64,000 bases of DNA from Heyndrickxia oleronia (GTDB lineage: Bacteria > Bacillota > Bacilli > Bacillales > Bacillaceae_C), in contig NZ_CP065424.1 of the NCBI RefSeq assembly GCF_017809215.1, positions 3,814,001-3,878,000 of the forward strand, written 5' to 3'. Of this stretch, positions 16,058 to 25,150 are shown one piece after another. Every line of letters begins with the position of its first letter. Position 1 is the stretch's first letter. The translations under genes and the position numbers were made by a program. The notes under the pieces were generated by a model. That model was not told the DNA's origin. It made no database searches and saw only the letters and a list, made by a program, of their open reading frames with translations.

Positions 16058-17269
16058 TCAGGATACGATTTCTCCTTGGAATATTGTTGCTACTCGCTTC
16101 GATCGTCTTGCAATGGTTTCAGCAGAACATGTAGCATCAACGACGACTAGATCAGCATCGTCTCCTACCTTCGGCCAAATTTGTTCACCTTGATCATTAA
16201 GCGGTGTTTTTCCACCAGTGATAAAAGAAAGTGTTTGGGCTAAGGATTGTTCATTTACCCATCCTGAGATTTCAGCTAGACGGCTTGCTCGTTCTAAAAT
16301 ATCTCCATTTCCAAATGGGGACCAGACATCGAATATATTATCACATCCGACAGCAACCTCTACCCCTTTCCTATGCAATAATTGAACAGGAGGAAACTTT
16401 CTCCCGAGTGGGACACTCGTAATAATCGTGATCCCTGCATCAGCTAAGATGTCAGCCATCGCTTCTGCCTGAGCGGCTGAAATATCCCCAAGTCCAAATG
16501 CATGACTTATCGATACTTTCCCTTGTAATCCAGCCTCTTTCGTTAATTGGGCCAATCTTTTCATCGTAAAGATACCTAAATGATCCGCATCGTGCAAATG
16601 CAAGTCGATTCCCGCATTGCCTTCAACAGCGATCTCCACCATTTCTTGTAAAGAGGCTTCAATATCACCATCAACCGTCGCGGGATCTACACCACCGACT
16701 AAGCTTGCTCCTTGTCGAACCGCTTCACGAACTAAGTCTTTTGCCTTTGTTCGCAGCAGACCATGCTGTGGAAATGCAACAATTTCATAGCTGAGCTTGC
16801 CTTCAAACGATTGCAAGGCTTTCTGAACCTCTTCTAAATTTTTCAACCCCACCTCAGGATAAATATCTACATGTGTGCGCACATGCGTTACTCCAGACTG
16901 CTGGTAGATATTCAATAAGGATTCTGCACGTTCTTGAGTAGTCGTTTCCAAGTTTGGAAGTGTAGTTTTTTCAATTTCTAATCGTTCAAAAATATTTTTT
17001 ACTGGTGTGACTGCTCGCCAACGATCACTAAGCAATGTTTTATCTAGGTGGCAATGCTTTTCGATAAATGAAGGCAATACCAATTGCTTCTTCACATCTT
17101 TTTTCGGCAAATTGTCTGTTATCGCTTCCGTAGAAGGAAGGATTTTTGCAATTTTCCCTTCTTTAATTAATAGATGGTTACATTCTGTTTTTGTCCCTGT
17201 TATGACACCTTGGTCAACATTGTACCCGCTTTCTAATCGGACATTGGTTAGCCAAAAAGTCGAACTCAT
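16058..17269 (-). CDS. Cytosine deaminase-like amidohydrolase, downstream paralogue
   Basis: A 403-aa CodA-type metal-dependent hydrolase. Metal ligands appear in order: HCHLDK (about 69-74), then HVRTHVD, EIVAFPQHGLL, DLHLHDADHLG, SHAFGLGD and the catalytic Asp in GCDNIFDVWSPFG. These match E. coli CodA landmarks. The substrate is probably a pyrimidine or related heterocycle with an exocyclic amine; this is not readable. It is the last gene of a three-gene operon, 16 nt after its paralogue, with GAAAGGAATG upstream. Confidence 0.85.
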   Translation of the reverse strand: MSSTFWLTNVRLESGYNVDQGVITGTKTECNHLLIKEGKIAKILPSTEAITDNLPKKDVKKQLVLPSFIEKHCHLDKTLLSDRWRAVTPVKNIFERLEIEKTTLPNLETTTQERAESLLNIYQQSGVTHVRTHVDIYPEVGLKNLEEVQKALQSFEGKLSYEIVAFPQHGLLRTKAKDLVREAVRQGASLVGGVDPATVDGDIEASLQEMVEIAVEGNAGIDLHLHDADHLGIFTMKRLAQLTKEAGLQGKVSISHAFGLGDISAAQAEAMADILADAGITIITSVPLGRKFPPVQLLHRKGVEVAVGCDNIFDVWSPFGNGDILERASRLAEISGWVNEQSLAQTLSFITGGKTPLNDQGEQIWPKVGDDADLVVVDATCSAETIARRSKRVATIFQGEIVS

Positions 17270-17285
17270 TCATCATCATTCCTTT

Positions 17286-18521
17286 CTATTTCAAAGTTGA
17301 AAGTTTACCAGCAACGAGATTACCTTTATTTAAAACAGCGATTCTCTTCGCTCTCCTAGCAACTGCCTCAGCTGAACAGCTTGCATCAACGAACACAAGA
17401 TCAGCTTCATCACCAATATTTGGCCAAATGCGTTCCCCACTTTTATTCAAAGGAGTTTTGCCCCCTGTAATATAGGTAAGAGTTTGTCCAAGTGACCGTT
17501 CGTCACTTAAACCAAAACGCTGAGCTAAGGTTCCAGCCTTTTCTAAACTATCTCCTTTTCCAAAAGGGGACCAATGATCGGTAATACTATCATCACCAAG
17601 AGAAATATCTACACCCTTTTCATGCAAAAGCGGGATTGGAATCGTTCTACCAATTGGAACAGACGATGTAATTGAAATTCCTTGTTGTGCGAGAATTTCC
17701 GCCATTTCAGCTGCTTCTTTTGTAGAAATATCGGCGATTGCTAATGCATGACTAATGGTCACTCTTCCTTGCCAGCCTGCTTCCTCCGTAAAAGCGGCCA
17801 ATCGTTTAAACGTAAAAATACCGAGATGTCCCGGATCATGGATATGAAGATCAATATTGGCATTTGCCTCTACAGCAAGATCCATTACCGTATGTAATGA
17901 TTTTTCAATATTCTCATCAATCGATGCAGGATCTACCCCACCAACTAAGGAGGCCCCGTTCCGCAATGCTTCTCTTACTAGCGATACAGACTTGCTTCGC
18001 AATAATCCATGCTGTGGAAAAGCTACAATTTCAACATCAGCCTTACCTTTAAACGTTTCTATCGCTTGTAAGGTTGCTTCTAAATTTTTCAACCCAATGA
18101 CAGGATCAATATTACAATGAGTACGGACATAGGTTGATCCAGAATGTAAAAGTAAATCGAGTAGCTTTTCTGCCCTTTCCTTTGCAACAGGCAATAAACG
18201 AGGAAGTAATTCCCGCTCTTCCTCCAGTCTAGTTATAATCCCCTTTGTTGGAATACTTGGCGCTTTCCAGGGACCACCATAGTATGTCTTATCAATATGG
18301 ATATGCATGTCCCTAAAAGATGGAAGCATTAAATAATGATTCGCATCATATATTGGTAAATTAGTTACCAATGGTTTTTCGGCTAAAATCATTTCTTTTA
18401 TTTTTCCGTCTTCAACTTTTATATGGAAATCTGCTGTTTCTGTTCCTGTCACTGTACCATTATCAAAAAAGTAACCTGTTTCTAATTTCACATTTGCTAA
18501 CCAAAACTCTACAGCTGCCAT
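17286..18521 (-). CDS. Cytosine deaminase-like amidohydrolase, upstream paralogue
   Basis: A 411-aa close paralogue of the next gene, aligning end to end (both open FWLANV/FWLTNV-LE-GY and end ADLV-VDA-CSAE). The metal-binding set is MHIHIDK, YVRTHCN, DLHIHDPGHLG, SHALAIAD and DDSITDHWSPFG. It keeps the key Asp but differs from the first copy around it (DDS instead of CDN), which suggests a different substrate. The start at 18521 is set by GGGGGAAAGAG. It is placed directly after the GuaD-like deaminase. Confidence 0.85.
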   Translation of the reverse strand: MAAVEFWLANVKLETGYFFDNGTVTGTETADFHIKVEDGKIKEMILAEKPLVTNLPIYDANHYLMLPSFRDMHIHIDKTYYGGPWKAPSIPTKGIITRLEEERELLPRLLPVAKERAEKLLDLLLHSGSTYVRTHCNIDPVIGLKNLEATLQAIETFKGKADVEIVAFPQHGLLRSKSVSLVREALRNGASLVGGVDPASIDENIEKSLHTVMDLAVEANANIDLHIHDPGHLGIFTFKRLAAFTEEAGWQGRVTISHALAIADISTKEAAEMAEILAQQGISITSSVPIGRTIPIPLLHEKGVDISLGDDSITDHWSPFGKGDSLEKAGTLAQRFGLSDERSLGQTLTYITGGKTPLNKSGERIWPNIGDEADLVFVDASCSAEAVARRAKRIAVLNKGNLVAGKLSTLK

Positions 18522-18563
18522 TCTCTTTCCCCCTTCGCTATTCGGTCCAATCACAATGACCAA

Positions 18564-19031
18564 TTATTTATTATTTAGTTCGCTCCACCGTTGATACACT
18601 TTAATACTCTCATCATCTTTTTGTTGAATCATTGGTAATCTGCGTTCTTCGATTGGTTTGGCGTACTCATCATAGAAGGTTTCTAATTCAAAGTATTTAC
18701 GATCATCCTTATAATAAGGAGCATAATCCTCACGTGTTGTTATATAGATGACTTGTTTAGGACTACAGTAGTAGAGAGAGCCTAAGCACATCGGACATGG
18801 GCTTGCTAGAATATAGATATCACAATCAACTAGATGCTCAGTTTCTAATTTCCTACATGCTTCTCTAATCGCTAGTATTTCAGCGTGTGCCGTCGGATCA
18901 TGTGTTTGCGCAACTAAGTTTGGACTTTCTGCAATAATTTCCCCATCTCGTACGATGACTGTGGCGAATGGTCTCCCACCCTCTTCTACATTTTTACGTG
19001 CTAAATCAATTGTATGTTTAACAAAATCCAT
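18564..19031 (-). CDS. Nucleoside/guanine deaminase-like protein (CMP/dCMP deaminase fold)
   Basis: A 155-aa zinc deaminase with the HAE motif (in DPTAHAEILAIREAC) and PCPMC (in SPCPMCLGSLYYC); His, the two Cys and the catalytic Glu are all present. The layout and length match GuaD of B. subtilis, which deaminates guanine to xanthine. GAGGTGAT sets the start at 19031. It is the first gene of the deaminase operon, so a shared purine or pyrimidine salvage or degradation role is likely. Confidence 0.85.
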   Translation of the reverse strand: MDFVKHTIDLARKNVEEGGRPFATVIVRDGEIIAESPNLVAQTHDPTAHAEILAIREACRKLETEHLVDCDIYILASPCPMCLGSLYYCSPKQVIYITTREDYAPYYKDDRKYFELETFYDEYAKPIEERRLPMIQQKDDESIKVYQRWSELNNK

Positions 19032-19106
19032 TTTTATCACCTCAAAATTAGCTTTCTGTTTTTATCTAGTTGAATATTTTTCTATAAATTAAGAATATTT
19101 CACTTA

Positions 19107-19817
19107 CTATACTTCCACGTCCTGCAATAACTTTGCTATTTTATGAAACCCTCTATTTTGAGCATGTTCCAAAGCTGTTATTCCCTCGCGATCACCAATC
19201 GTCACATCTGCCCCATGTTCAGCTAATAGCTTTACAATTTCTTGATGTTTTTCGCCGCCATCCCCTAAAATGACTGCTTCCAATAGTGCTGTCCAATGCA
19301 AATTGTTGATATGGTTAACATCAATATCCGAGTGAGTCAGTAGCTCCTCCACCACATCAACATGCCCCCGTTCAGAAGCAGGGATAAGAGCCGTCCCTCC
19401 ATATCGATTCGTCAGTTTTGTATCCGCTCCAGCCTCTAATGCTAGCTTTACAATGTCAAGCATGCCTTCTGCCCCAGCATAAAGAAGCACATTATTTAAC
19501 TGATTGTCACGAATATTGATATCCGCCTTCTTTTGAATCAGTGCCTTAACCGTTTCAATGTGATTGTTATAAGTTGCTGCAACTACAGCTGTACGCCCAC
19601 GCTCATCGGTTGCATTAATATCTGCACCGTCCTCTAGCAATCTAAGAACTTTTTCAGTTTCCCCCTTCTCAGCTGAAGCAATGAGTTGCTGATTCAATGA
19701 GATCTCCTCCTTTTTCAACACTGTTTTTTTCGGTTGACTTTGTGGGGAATCGGGTATCGAATGACAGGCTGCAAGTAAAACTACCATTAAAAGAACCAAG
19801 AATCGATATTTTCTCAT
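19107..19817 (-). CDS. Ankyrin-repeat lipoprotein
   Basis: A signal peptide with lipobox LLAAC (Cys about residue 18) is followed by five ankyrin repeats (about 42-230): the consensus appears as AEKGETEKVLRLLEDGADIN, DERGRTAVVAATYNNH and similar units. It would be a lipid-anchored protein-binding scaffold on the outer face of the membrane. GGAGGAAAAAGG precedes the start. It is 100 bp from the divergent LysR gene. The partner is unknown. Confidence 0.88.
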   Translation of the reverse strand: MRKYRFLVLLMVVLLAACHSIPDSPQSQPKKTVLKKEEISLNQQLIASAEKGETEKVLRLLEDGADINATDERGRTAVVAATYNNHIETVKALIQKKADINIRDNQLNNVLLYAGAEGMLDIVKLALEAGADTKLTNRYGGTALIPASERGHVDVVEELLTHSDIDVNHINNLHWTALLEAVILGDGGEKHQEIVKLLAEHGADVTIGDREGITALEHAQNRGFHKIAKLLQDVEV

Positions 19818-19926
19818 TATCCTTTTTCCTCCTATACAAATATGCTAACATGGGAATAACTATATTAAAAATATAAAAAAAATTAATTTTACTTAAGTTT
19901 TTCATATAATAGAAGGAGTGTATGAA

Positions 19927-20805
19927 GTGGATATCAGACAGCTGCGTTATTTTATAGCGATTGTAGAGGAAAGGAAAATTTCAGCTGCTGCAGTAAGACT
20001 ACATATTTCCCAACCTCCTTTAAGTCAACATTTAAAAGCTATGGAGGAAGAGCTCGGATCTAAATTAGTGGAACGCAGCGGAAAATATTTAGAAGTCACT
20101 GAGGCTGGCAAAGCCTTATATAAGTATGCCTTACAGGTCACACAATTAATGGAAGAGGCAAAAATGGAAGTAAAAGAAGTGGGAAATGGAGTAAACGGAA
20201 GACTAACATTAGGGATAAACACCTTTTCCTATGTTGGTTTATCTACTATTCTGCAAGATTTCCAACAACTATATCCAAAGGTTACCTATAAAATTCAACA
20301 GAATGAATCCTCTCATCTTTGTAAATTAGTAAGGGATCGGTCAGTCGAATTGGCAATCATCCGATTACCGCTTGAGTTAGATGACTTCACCGTTTTTCAT
20401 CTTGATACAGAGCCCTTTTACTTGATTACATCAACAAAACAGAAGACATTCAAGCATGAAGTGACACTTGAAGAAGTGGTAAATTTCCCACTCATTTTAC
20501 CTAGTACAGAAGGATTGGGTGTACATTATTTGATTTTGGAGGCCTTTTCAAAGAATCAGCTTCATCCGCAAATTGTCTCCGAATGCTCAGACATCTCGCT
20601 TTTATTAGACCAAGTCGCTGCTGATTTCGGTGCATCCATTGTTCCTGAAACCGTCATTAAGCTAAATAAAAACAACCATATCCAAGCGACTAAAATTGTA
20701 GACGACAATTTCAATACCTCCACCGGCCTCATCTGGTTGAAAAATCATTATCTTTCAAGTGCCGCTGAAAACTTTATTCATTTGCTGACTGAACGTAAAA
20801 AGTGA
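19927..20805 (+). CDS. LysR family transcriptional regulator
   Basis: A 292-aa LTTR. The N-terminal winged helix is RQLRYFIAIVEERKISAAA through HISQPPLSQHLKAMEEELG; the C-terminal periplasmic-binding-like effector domain follows (about 90-290). GTG at 19927 has AAGGAG 8 nt upstream and gives the usual M-D-I-R-Q-L-R-Y-F start. It lies beside the deaminase operon and is divergent to the ankyrin gene, so control of the deaminases is plausible but not shown. Its 3' end faces the first 52-bp array. Confidence 0.92.
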   Translation: MDIRQLRYFIAIVEERKISAAAVRLHISQPPLSQHLKAMEEELGSKLVERSGKYLEVTEAGKALYKYALQVTQLMEEAKMEVKEVGNGVNGRLTLGINTFSYVGLSTILQDFQQLYPKVTYKIQQNESSHLCKLVRDRSVELAIIRLPLELDDFTVFHLDTEPFYLITSTKQKTFKHEVTLEEVVNFPLILPSTEGLGVHYLILEAFSKNQLHPQIVSECSDISLLLDQVAADFGASIVPETVIKLNKNNHIQATKIVDDNFNTSTGLIWLKNHYLSSAAENFIHLLTERKK

Positions 20806-20883
20806 CTGACTTCTCACGGGGGGATGAGTGGTGTAACTATATTAGAGCTATGATTAGCGGGATTGTGTTTAGGTTGTGTTCTC

Positions 20884-21970
20884 GGTAATCATTGCGGGGT
20901 TTTGGTTACCCGGCTCGCGGCGTGGAGCCTTTCTCGGTAACCTTTACACGACTTTGGTTACCCGGATCACGACTTGGAACCTCTTTCGGTTACCTTTACT
21001 GGGTTTTGGTTTCCCGGATCATGATTTGGTGCTTCTCTCGGTAACTATTACACGGTTTTGGTTACCTGGATCGCGGCATGGAGTCTCTTTCGGTAACCTT
21101 TACTGGGTTTTGGTTACCTGGATCATGACTTGGGGCCTTTCTCGGTTACCTTTACTAGGTTTTAGTTACCTGGATCGCGGCGTGGAGTCTCTTTCGGTAA
21201 CCTTTACTAGGCTTTGGTTACCCAGATTATGACTTGGGGCCTCTCTCGGTTACCTTTACACGGCTTTGGTTACCCGGATCGTGAATTGGGGCCTCTCTCG
21301 GTAACTATTACACGGTTTTGGTTACCTGGATCGCGGCATGGAGTCTCTTTCGGTAACCTTTACTGGGTTTTGGTTACCTGGATCGCGGCGTGGAGTCTCT
21401 TTCGGTTACCTTTACTAGGCTTTGGTTACCCTACTCTCGTCGGGGCTTCCTCTTCGGTAACCTTTATAGGGTTTTGGTTACCTGAATCCCGACTTGGGGC
21501 CTTTCTCGGTTACCTTTACTGGGCTTTGGTTACCTGGATCGCGGCGTGGAGTCTCTTTCGGTTACCTTTACTGGGCTTTGGTTACCCAGATTATGACTTG
21601 GGGCCTCTTTCGGTTACCTTTACTAGGCCTTGGTTACCCTACTCTCGTCGGGGCTTCCTCTTCGGTAACCTTTATAGGGTTTTGGTTACCTGAATCGCGA
21701 CTTGGGGCCTTTCTCGGTTACCTTTACTGGGCTTGGTTACCCAGATTATGACTTGGGGCCTCTCTCGGTTACCTTTACACGGCTTTGGTTATCCGAATCA
21801 CGATTTGGGCCTCTCTCGGTTACCTTTACTGGGCTTTGGTTTCCCGGATCATGACTTGGGGCTTCTCTCGGTAACTATTACACGACTTTAGTTACCCGGA
21901 TTACGAATTAGGGCCTCTCTTGGTAACCATTTTTCGGCTTTGATTACCCCGATTTCGTTCTCAAGGGCAT
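20884..21970. repeat. 52-bp palindromic tandem array 1 (21 units)
   Basis: Left half-sites GGTNACC occur at 20884, 20936, 20988 and on every 52 bp to 21716, then at 21767, 21818, 21870 and 21922 (two units are 51 bp). A right half-site GGTTACC starts 20 bp after each left one, around a 13-nt loop such as TTTACACGGCTTT. The 25-nt spacer is also conserved (GGATC, then CTTGGGGCCTCT). Edge units are degenerate (GGTAATC at the start, GATTACC at the end). It fills the gap between the convergent LysR and PD-(D/E)XK genes and looks much richer in GC than its surroundings. Confidence 0.95.
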
Positions 21971-21988
21971 TCTGTGACAAATTATTAA

Positions 21989-22026
21989 GGAAAAGAGCTG
22001 TCATGGTGACAGCTCTTAATTTTTGA
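21989..22026. terminator. Terminator between array 1 and the PD-(D/E)XK gene
   Basis: GAGCTGTCA and TGACAGCTC with a 3-nt loop, followed by TTAATTTTT on the plus strand and TTCCTTAAT on the other. Confidence 0.75.
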
Positions 22027-22030
22027 AATT

Positions 22031-23119
22031 CTATTTATTTACCACCAACATGGACGAATGACTGACGATGTCATCCAACATTGTTTCAGCTTTCTTTAAG
22101 GTTGCCAATGTTTGCTGTAAATCAATCATTCCATTCTTATCGGTTGTTCTGTATTCATCTAAAATAGCAACCGTCATGAATTCTCCATTACCGAAGCGTT
22201 CTGGTTTAATAAAAGAAAGCACCAATTTATTGCAATGCTCTAAAATGATTTTAGACCAGAAGGATCTTAGTTCTGAGCGCTTACTTTTATCTTTGACTTG
22301 AATTTTGCAGCATAGTTTTTCATTTTCAAGCTGTAAATAAACTCTGCATGAATCAGCATTCTTCCAATGCCACCAAAATCCATTAAAGCCACCCCGTGGA
22401 TTTGCAACGTAATCCCAATGACCATGAATCCCTTCTTCTTGTAATTTGGAGTAAAAGCCATGCCATGATAAAAATCCCCATGTAGCTAGCGGTTGTTTTT
22501 GATAACTTTCATGCTGAGCATCAATATTTTTAAGGTGCTCATAATAATCGACCAATATCGGATTACTCGTCCCACCTTGAATCCCGGTTTCCAATATAGT
22601 TAGCATTTCTTTTCTTCCGAATAATTCGAATCCCGCTTTTTTTACCATTTCATAATTTCCTTGGTTTCCTATTTTATAATAAATAGGTAGCTGTTTATCT
22701 TTTCCTTCATCATATAATGTCTTTCGATAACGATTTAGTTGATCGGAATGTTCTTTTGTATATGTTTTATCTTCTATTAAAATATAAATTTCATGATTAA
22801 TTACAGCTAACACATCAATCTTAGATTGCTGTCTAATGATTTCGATACGACCAATTTCCACCATCTGCATCCCATGCTTTGTAAAAATTTCAGTAATAAA
22901 TTGTAACGCAGTCAAATGCAAATTTTCATCCATAGCTTTATACTGTGGATTAGCCCATTCCAACAGCCAGCACAAAAATGCATCCTGTGAAAGCTCGCTC
23001 GTTGCATAGTTAAATAAATTTGGTCTGTTCAATTTGTTCACTTCTCTCGAATTTTCTCTATTTACAAAATATTCCTTGTTAATCATAACAAATGAGAAAT
23101 AATTTAAAAAGCTCTTCAT
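22031..23119 (-). CDS. PD-(D/E)XK nuclease superfamily protein (PDDEXK_4-like)
   Basis: A 362-aa protein. The nuclease core shows Asp102 (SKIDVLAV), then Glu116 and Lys118 in ILIEDKTY, the D...ExK signature; an N-terminal helix pair (NLFNYATSELSQDAFLCWLLEW) is typical of the PF14281 family, whose members occur in defence and repair contexts. The C-terminal 170 residues are not recognised. The start is uncertain: the first ATG is kept, but a GTG at codon 27 just before NKLNRPNLF fits the family better. It converges on array 1, ending 61 bp from it. Confidence 0.8.
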   Translation of the reverse strand: MKSFLNYFSFVMINKEYFVNRENSREVNKLNRPNLFNYATSELSQDAFLCWLLEWANPQYKAMDENLHLTALQFITEIFTKHGMQMVEIGRIEIIRQQSKIDVLAVINHEIYILIEDKTYTKEHSDQLNRYRKTLYDEGKDKQLPIYYKIGNQGNYEMVKKAGFELFGRKEMLTILETGIQGGTSNPILVDYYEHLKNIDAQHESYQKQPLATWGFLSWHGFYSKLQEEGIHGHWDYVANPRGGFNGFWWHWKNADSCRVYLQLENEKLCCKIQVKDKSKRSELRSFWSKIILEHCNKLVLSFIKPERFGNGEFMTVAILDEYRTTDKNGMIDLQQTLATLKKAETMLDDIVSHSSMLVVNK

Positions 23120-23124
23120 AGAGA

Positions 23125-23160
23125 AAAAACCTGAATACTAGTAGCACTATTCAGGTTTAA
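23125..23160 (-). terminator. Terminator of the sigma/SpoIIP operon
   Basis: AAACCTGAATA and TATTCAGGTTT arms; on the minus strand a TTTTTTCTC run follows. Confidence 0.8.
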
Positions 23161-23167
23161 GAGTTAA

Positions 23168-24055
23168 TTATATTTCTTTTTCCTTAAGAATCTCTTCAAT
23201 TACTTCAACGAGAATATCCACTGTTCTATATTCCTCCTGCAATGTGTTTTCCACCCCTCCTATTTCTAGTAATACGGAGTTTCCAAAGAGGTCCTGGTTA
23301 TACGTATCCCGGCTTGTTGGATTGTCTTTTACAATTACTCCTCTTGATAAACCAGGAAATTTTCCCTTAATTTTTTCATCGAGAAGTTCAGCAAACTTTA
23401 AGTTCTCCTCATAATTAGCACTTGAGCGGGATACAACGAACACTGTTCTTGAATAATCTTTTCCGTTTATTTCAATCGTCGTTTCGTTTCGTTTTCGTGA
23501 ATCTCTGTGTATATCAAAAACCATTTTCAAGCTTTTATTTTTTTCCAAGGTAGATTTTAATGGCTCTCTTGAGATGGTGTACGCGTCATTAAAGGATAAG
23601 CCTTTTTCTTTGAGAATTCCCATAATATTTGTTTTATCATGGATCGTTGGAATCCCCTTCTTTATTAAGGACTGGCTTAATTTTTCACCTACTAATGTGA
23701 TATTATCCGTTTCGTGTAATGCTTCTGCCGGATCATTCATATTCGATTTAGTGAAAAAGGATTCAAAATTATGTGTTTGATAGATATAAATTATAGGGTC
23801 TTTTTTCATAGCTATAGAGGAGAATATTCCCTCTTGCTCGGTATCTTTACCTCCATAAATAAAGAAACATGTAAGAGCAATGGCACATATCGCAATACTA
23901 CTTGAAACATATGAAAATAGTTTTATCCTGCGTTTATTATTTAGCTTTCTTGCGCTTTGTCTGAGTTTTTTGGAAGTAGCTGAAACAAATTCCTCTCTAG
24001 GATTAAGTGGATACGTTTCTTTTATTAGTTCGAATAAATCTTTATCAGTTTGCAT
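23168..24055 (-). CDS. Transmembrane protein with extracytoplasmic SpoIIP-like amidase domain, partner of the ECF sigma factor
   Basis: 295 aa. A cytoplasmic N-terminus of about 45 residues (basic, helical), one transmembrane helix (about 50-67: FSYVSSSIAICAIALTCFFIY), then a SpoIIP-type domain: IYIYQTHNFESF opens it, followed by VFDIHRDS and the C-terminal ENTLQEE. SpoIIP is an N-acetylmuramoyl-L-alanine amidase and endopeptidase; the Zn-ligand-like His residues are visible. Encoded 27 nt after the sigma gene, the topology is that of an anti-sigma factor with an enzymatic or sensory exterior. GGAGG sets the start at 24055. Confidence 0.82.
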   Translation of the reverse strand: MQTDKDLFELIKETYPLNPREEFVSATSKKLRQSARKLNNKRRIKLFSYVSSSIAICAIALTCFFIYGGKDTEQEGIFSSIAMKKDPIIYIYQTHNFESFFTKSNMNDPAEALHETDNITLVGEKLSQSLIKKGIPTIHDKTNIMGILKEKGLSFNDAYTISREPLKSTLEKNKSLKMVFDIHRDSRKRNETTIEINGKDYSRTVFVVSRSSANYEENLKFAELLDEKIKGKFPGLSRGVIVKDNPTSRDTYNQDLFGNSVLLEIGGVENTLQEEYRTVDILVEVIEEILKEKEI

Positions 24056-24082
24056 TGCCCATAACCTCCTCTGCATCCATGT

Positions 24083-24583
24083 TTAATTTTTCCTCATTTC
24101 CTTCAATGCACGGTGGTAATCGACTTTTACCTTCGACTCACTACATTGCAGAATTTCAGCTGTCTCTTTTATTGAACATTCGTTTATTCCTCTTAGTATG
24201 ACTATTGCTCGATAGGTTGGTTTTAATTTTGATATGGCTGTGTGAACAAGCTGTTTCGTTTCATTTTGTTCAATTACTTGATTGGGGTCCTTTTCGGTTG
24301 AGGCGATTTGTTTAAAAAATCCATCGGTAAAGAGAGAAGAAAATCTTTTTTTTCGATAATGGTCAATCGCAACATACTTGGCAATTGAAAATATCCATGT
24401 TTTTAAGTTGGTAATTCGGGCCTTGTTCGATAAATTGTTAAGGACACGAATAAACACTTCCTGTGTTACATCCTCTGCATCATTCTGGTTTCCTGAAAAA
24501 CAGATAAGAAATCGATACACATCCAAATAATGGAGATTATAGATCTTTTCAATCTGTTCCTCTACATTTTCATGTTCAAACAA
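24083..24583 (-). CDS. ECF-type RNA polymerase sigma factor
   Basis: 166 aa with region 2 (YNLHYLDVYRFLICFSGNQ, DAEDVTQEVFIRVL, TWIFSIAKYVAIDHYRKKR) and region 4 (LKPTYRAIVILRGINECSIKE, SESKVKVDYHRALKEM), and no extra domains. ECF factors redirect RNA polymerase to envelope-stress promoters. TTG at 24583 follows GAGGGGGG. The first gene of a two-gene operon with the SpoIIP-like partner; an ECF-type promoter just upstream indicates autoregulation. Confidence 0.9.
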   Translation of the reverse strand: MFEHENVEEQIEKIYNLHYLDVYRFLICFSGNQNDAEDVTQEVFIRVLNNLSNKARITNLKTWIFSIAKYVAIDHYRKKRFSSLFTDGFFKQIASTEKDPNQVIEQNETKQLVHTAISKLKPTYRAIVILRGINECSIKETAEILQCSESKVKVDYHRALKEMRKN

Positions 24584-24618
24584 ATCGTTCCCCCCTCAAT
24601 TTCTGTGTTTTCATCTAT

Positions 24619-24647
24619 TAATCGTTTGAGATAATGGAAAAGTTACA
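24619..24647 (-). promoter_or_regulatory. ECF-type autoregulatory promoter
   Basis: On the minus strand TGTAAC (24647-24642), a 17-nt spacer and CGATTA (24624-24619) match the -35 TGTAAC / -10 CGA pattern of SigX/SigM-class promoters. It lies 36 nt upstream of the sigma start codon. Confidence 0.7.
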
Positions 24648-24791
24648 AGATATTTTTAAAAGTTTTATCAAACTAGTTCTTCTTTGTAGACGACTGAATT
24701 ACCTTTATGAATTTTAACAAAGTGAGAGGATTTTAAGTGGGAACCCATGGTAAGATTGGTAGACAAAGATAGTAAGTGAGGTGACTGAAAT

Positions 24792-24965
24792 TTGATCATG
24801 AATACTATATTTATTATTGCTATTATTGTGGCTGTTTTTGCTTCCATTGCAGCCTGGTTAAATACTCAAATTATTGTCAGAGAATTAGCTGAAATAAAGG
24901 AGAAATTAGGGATAAAGGAACATAAAAAGAGTTCATTTCTTGACCGTGACCTTGATAATGATTGA
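24792..24965 (+). CDS. Small membrane protein, 57 aa
   Basis: TTG at 24792 follows GAGGTGA at 7-nt spacing. One N-terminal transmembrane helix (IFIIAIIVAVFASIAAW) is followed by a charged helix (RELAEIKEKLGIKEHKK). The layout is similar to the 59-aa protein at 13714. No family is recognised. A terminator follows. Confidence 0.6.
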   Translation: MIMNTIFIIAIIVAVFASIAAWLNTQIIVRELAEIKEKLGIKEHKKSSFLDRDLDND

Positions 24966-25007
24966 ATAGTACCCAATCAATGTTAATATATTTTACATAT
25001 TTAAAAA

Positions 25008-25040
25008 CAATGGACGCTTTCCTATGGTGAAAAAGCGTCC
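25008..25040 (+). terminator. Rho-independent terminator
   Basis: ATGGACGCTTT and AAAGCGTCCAT arms, then TTTATACTT. Confidence 0.8.
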
Positions 25041-25150
25041 ATTTATACTTAAAATCCTAAAAGTTCTTATGTAGTAAAAAATCAAAATGTTCATTTTTCT
25101 ATTGCCAGTAAAGGAAATATTTCATAAAATCGTAATAAATAACTATTAGA

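Noticed and set aside
20876-21751. Long ORFs through array 1 (repetitive peptides with TRITTW, RLPLLGFG motifs)
   Set aside because: 52 is not a multiple of 3, so the frame rotates with each unit; the ORFs exist only because the GC-rich repeat lacks stops. No ribosome binding site was found.
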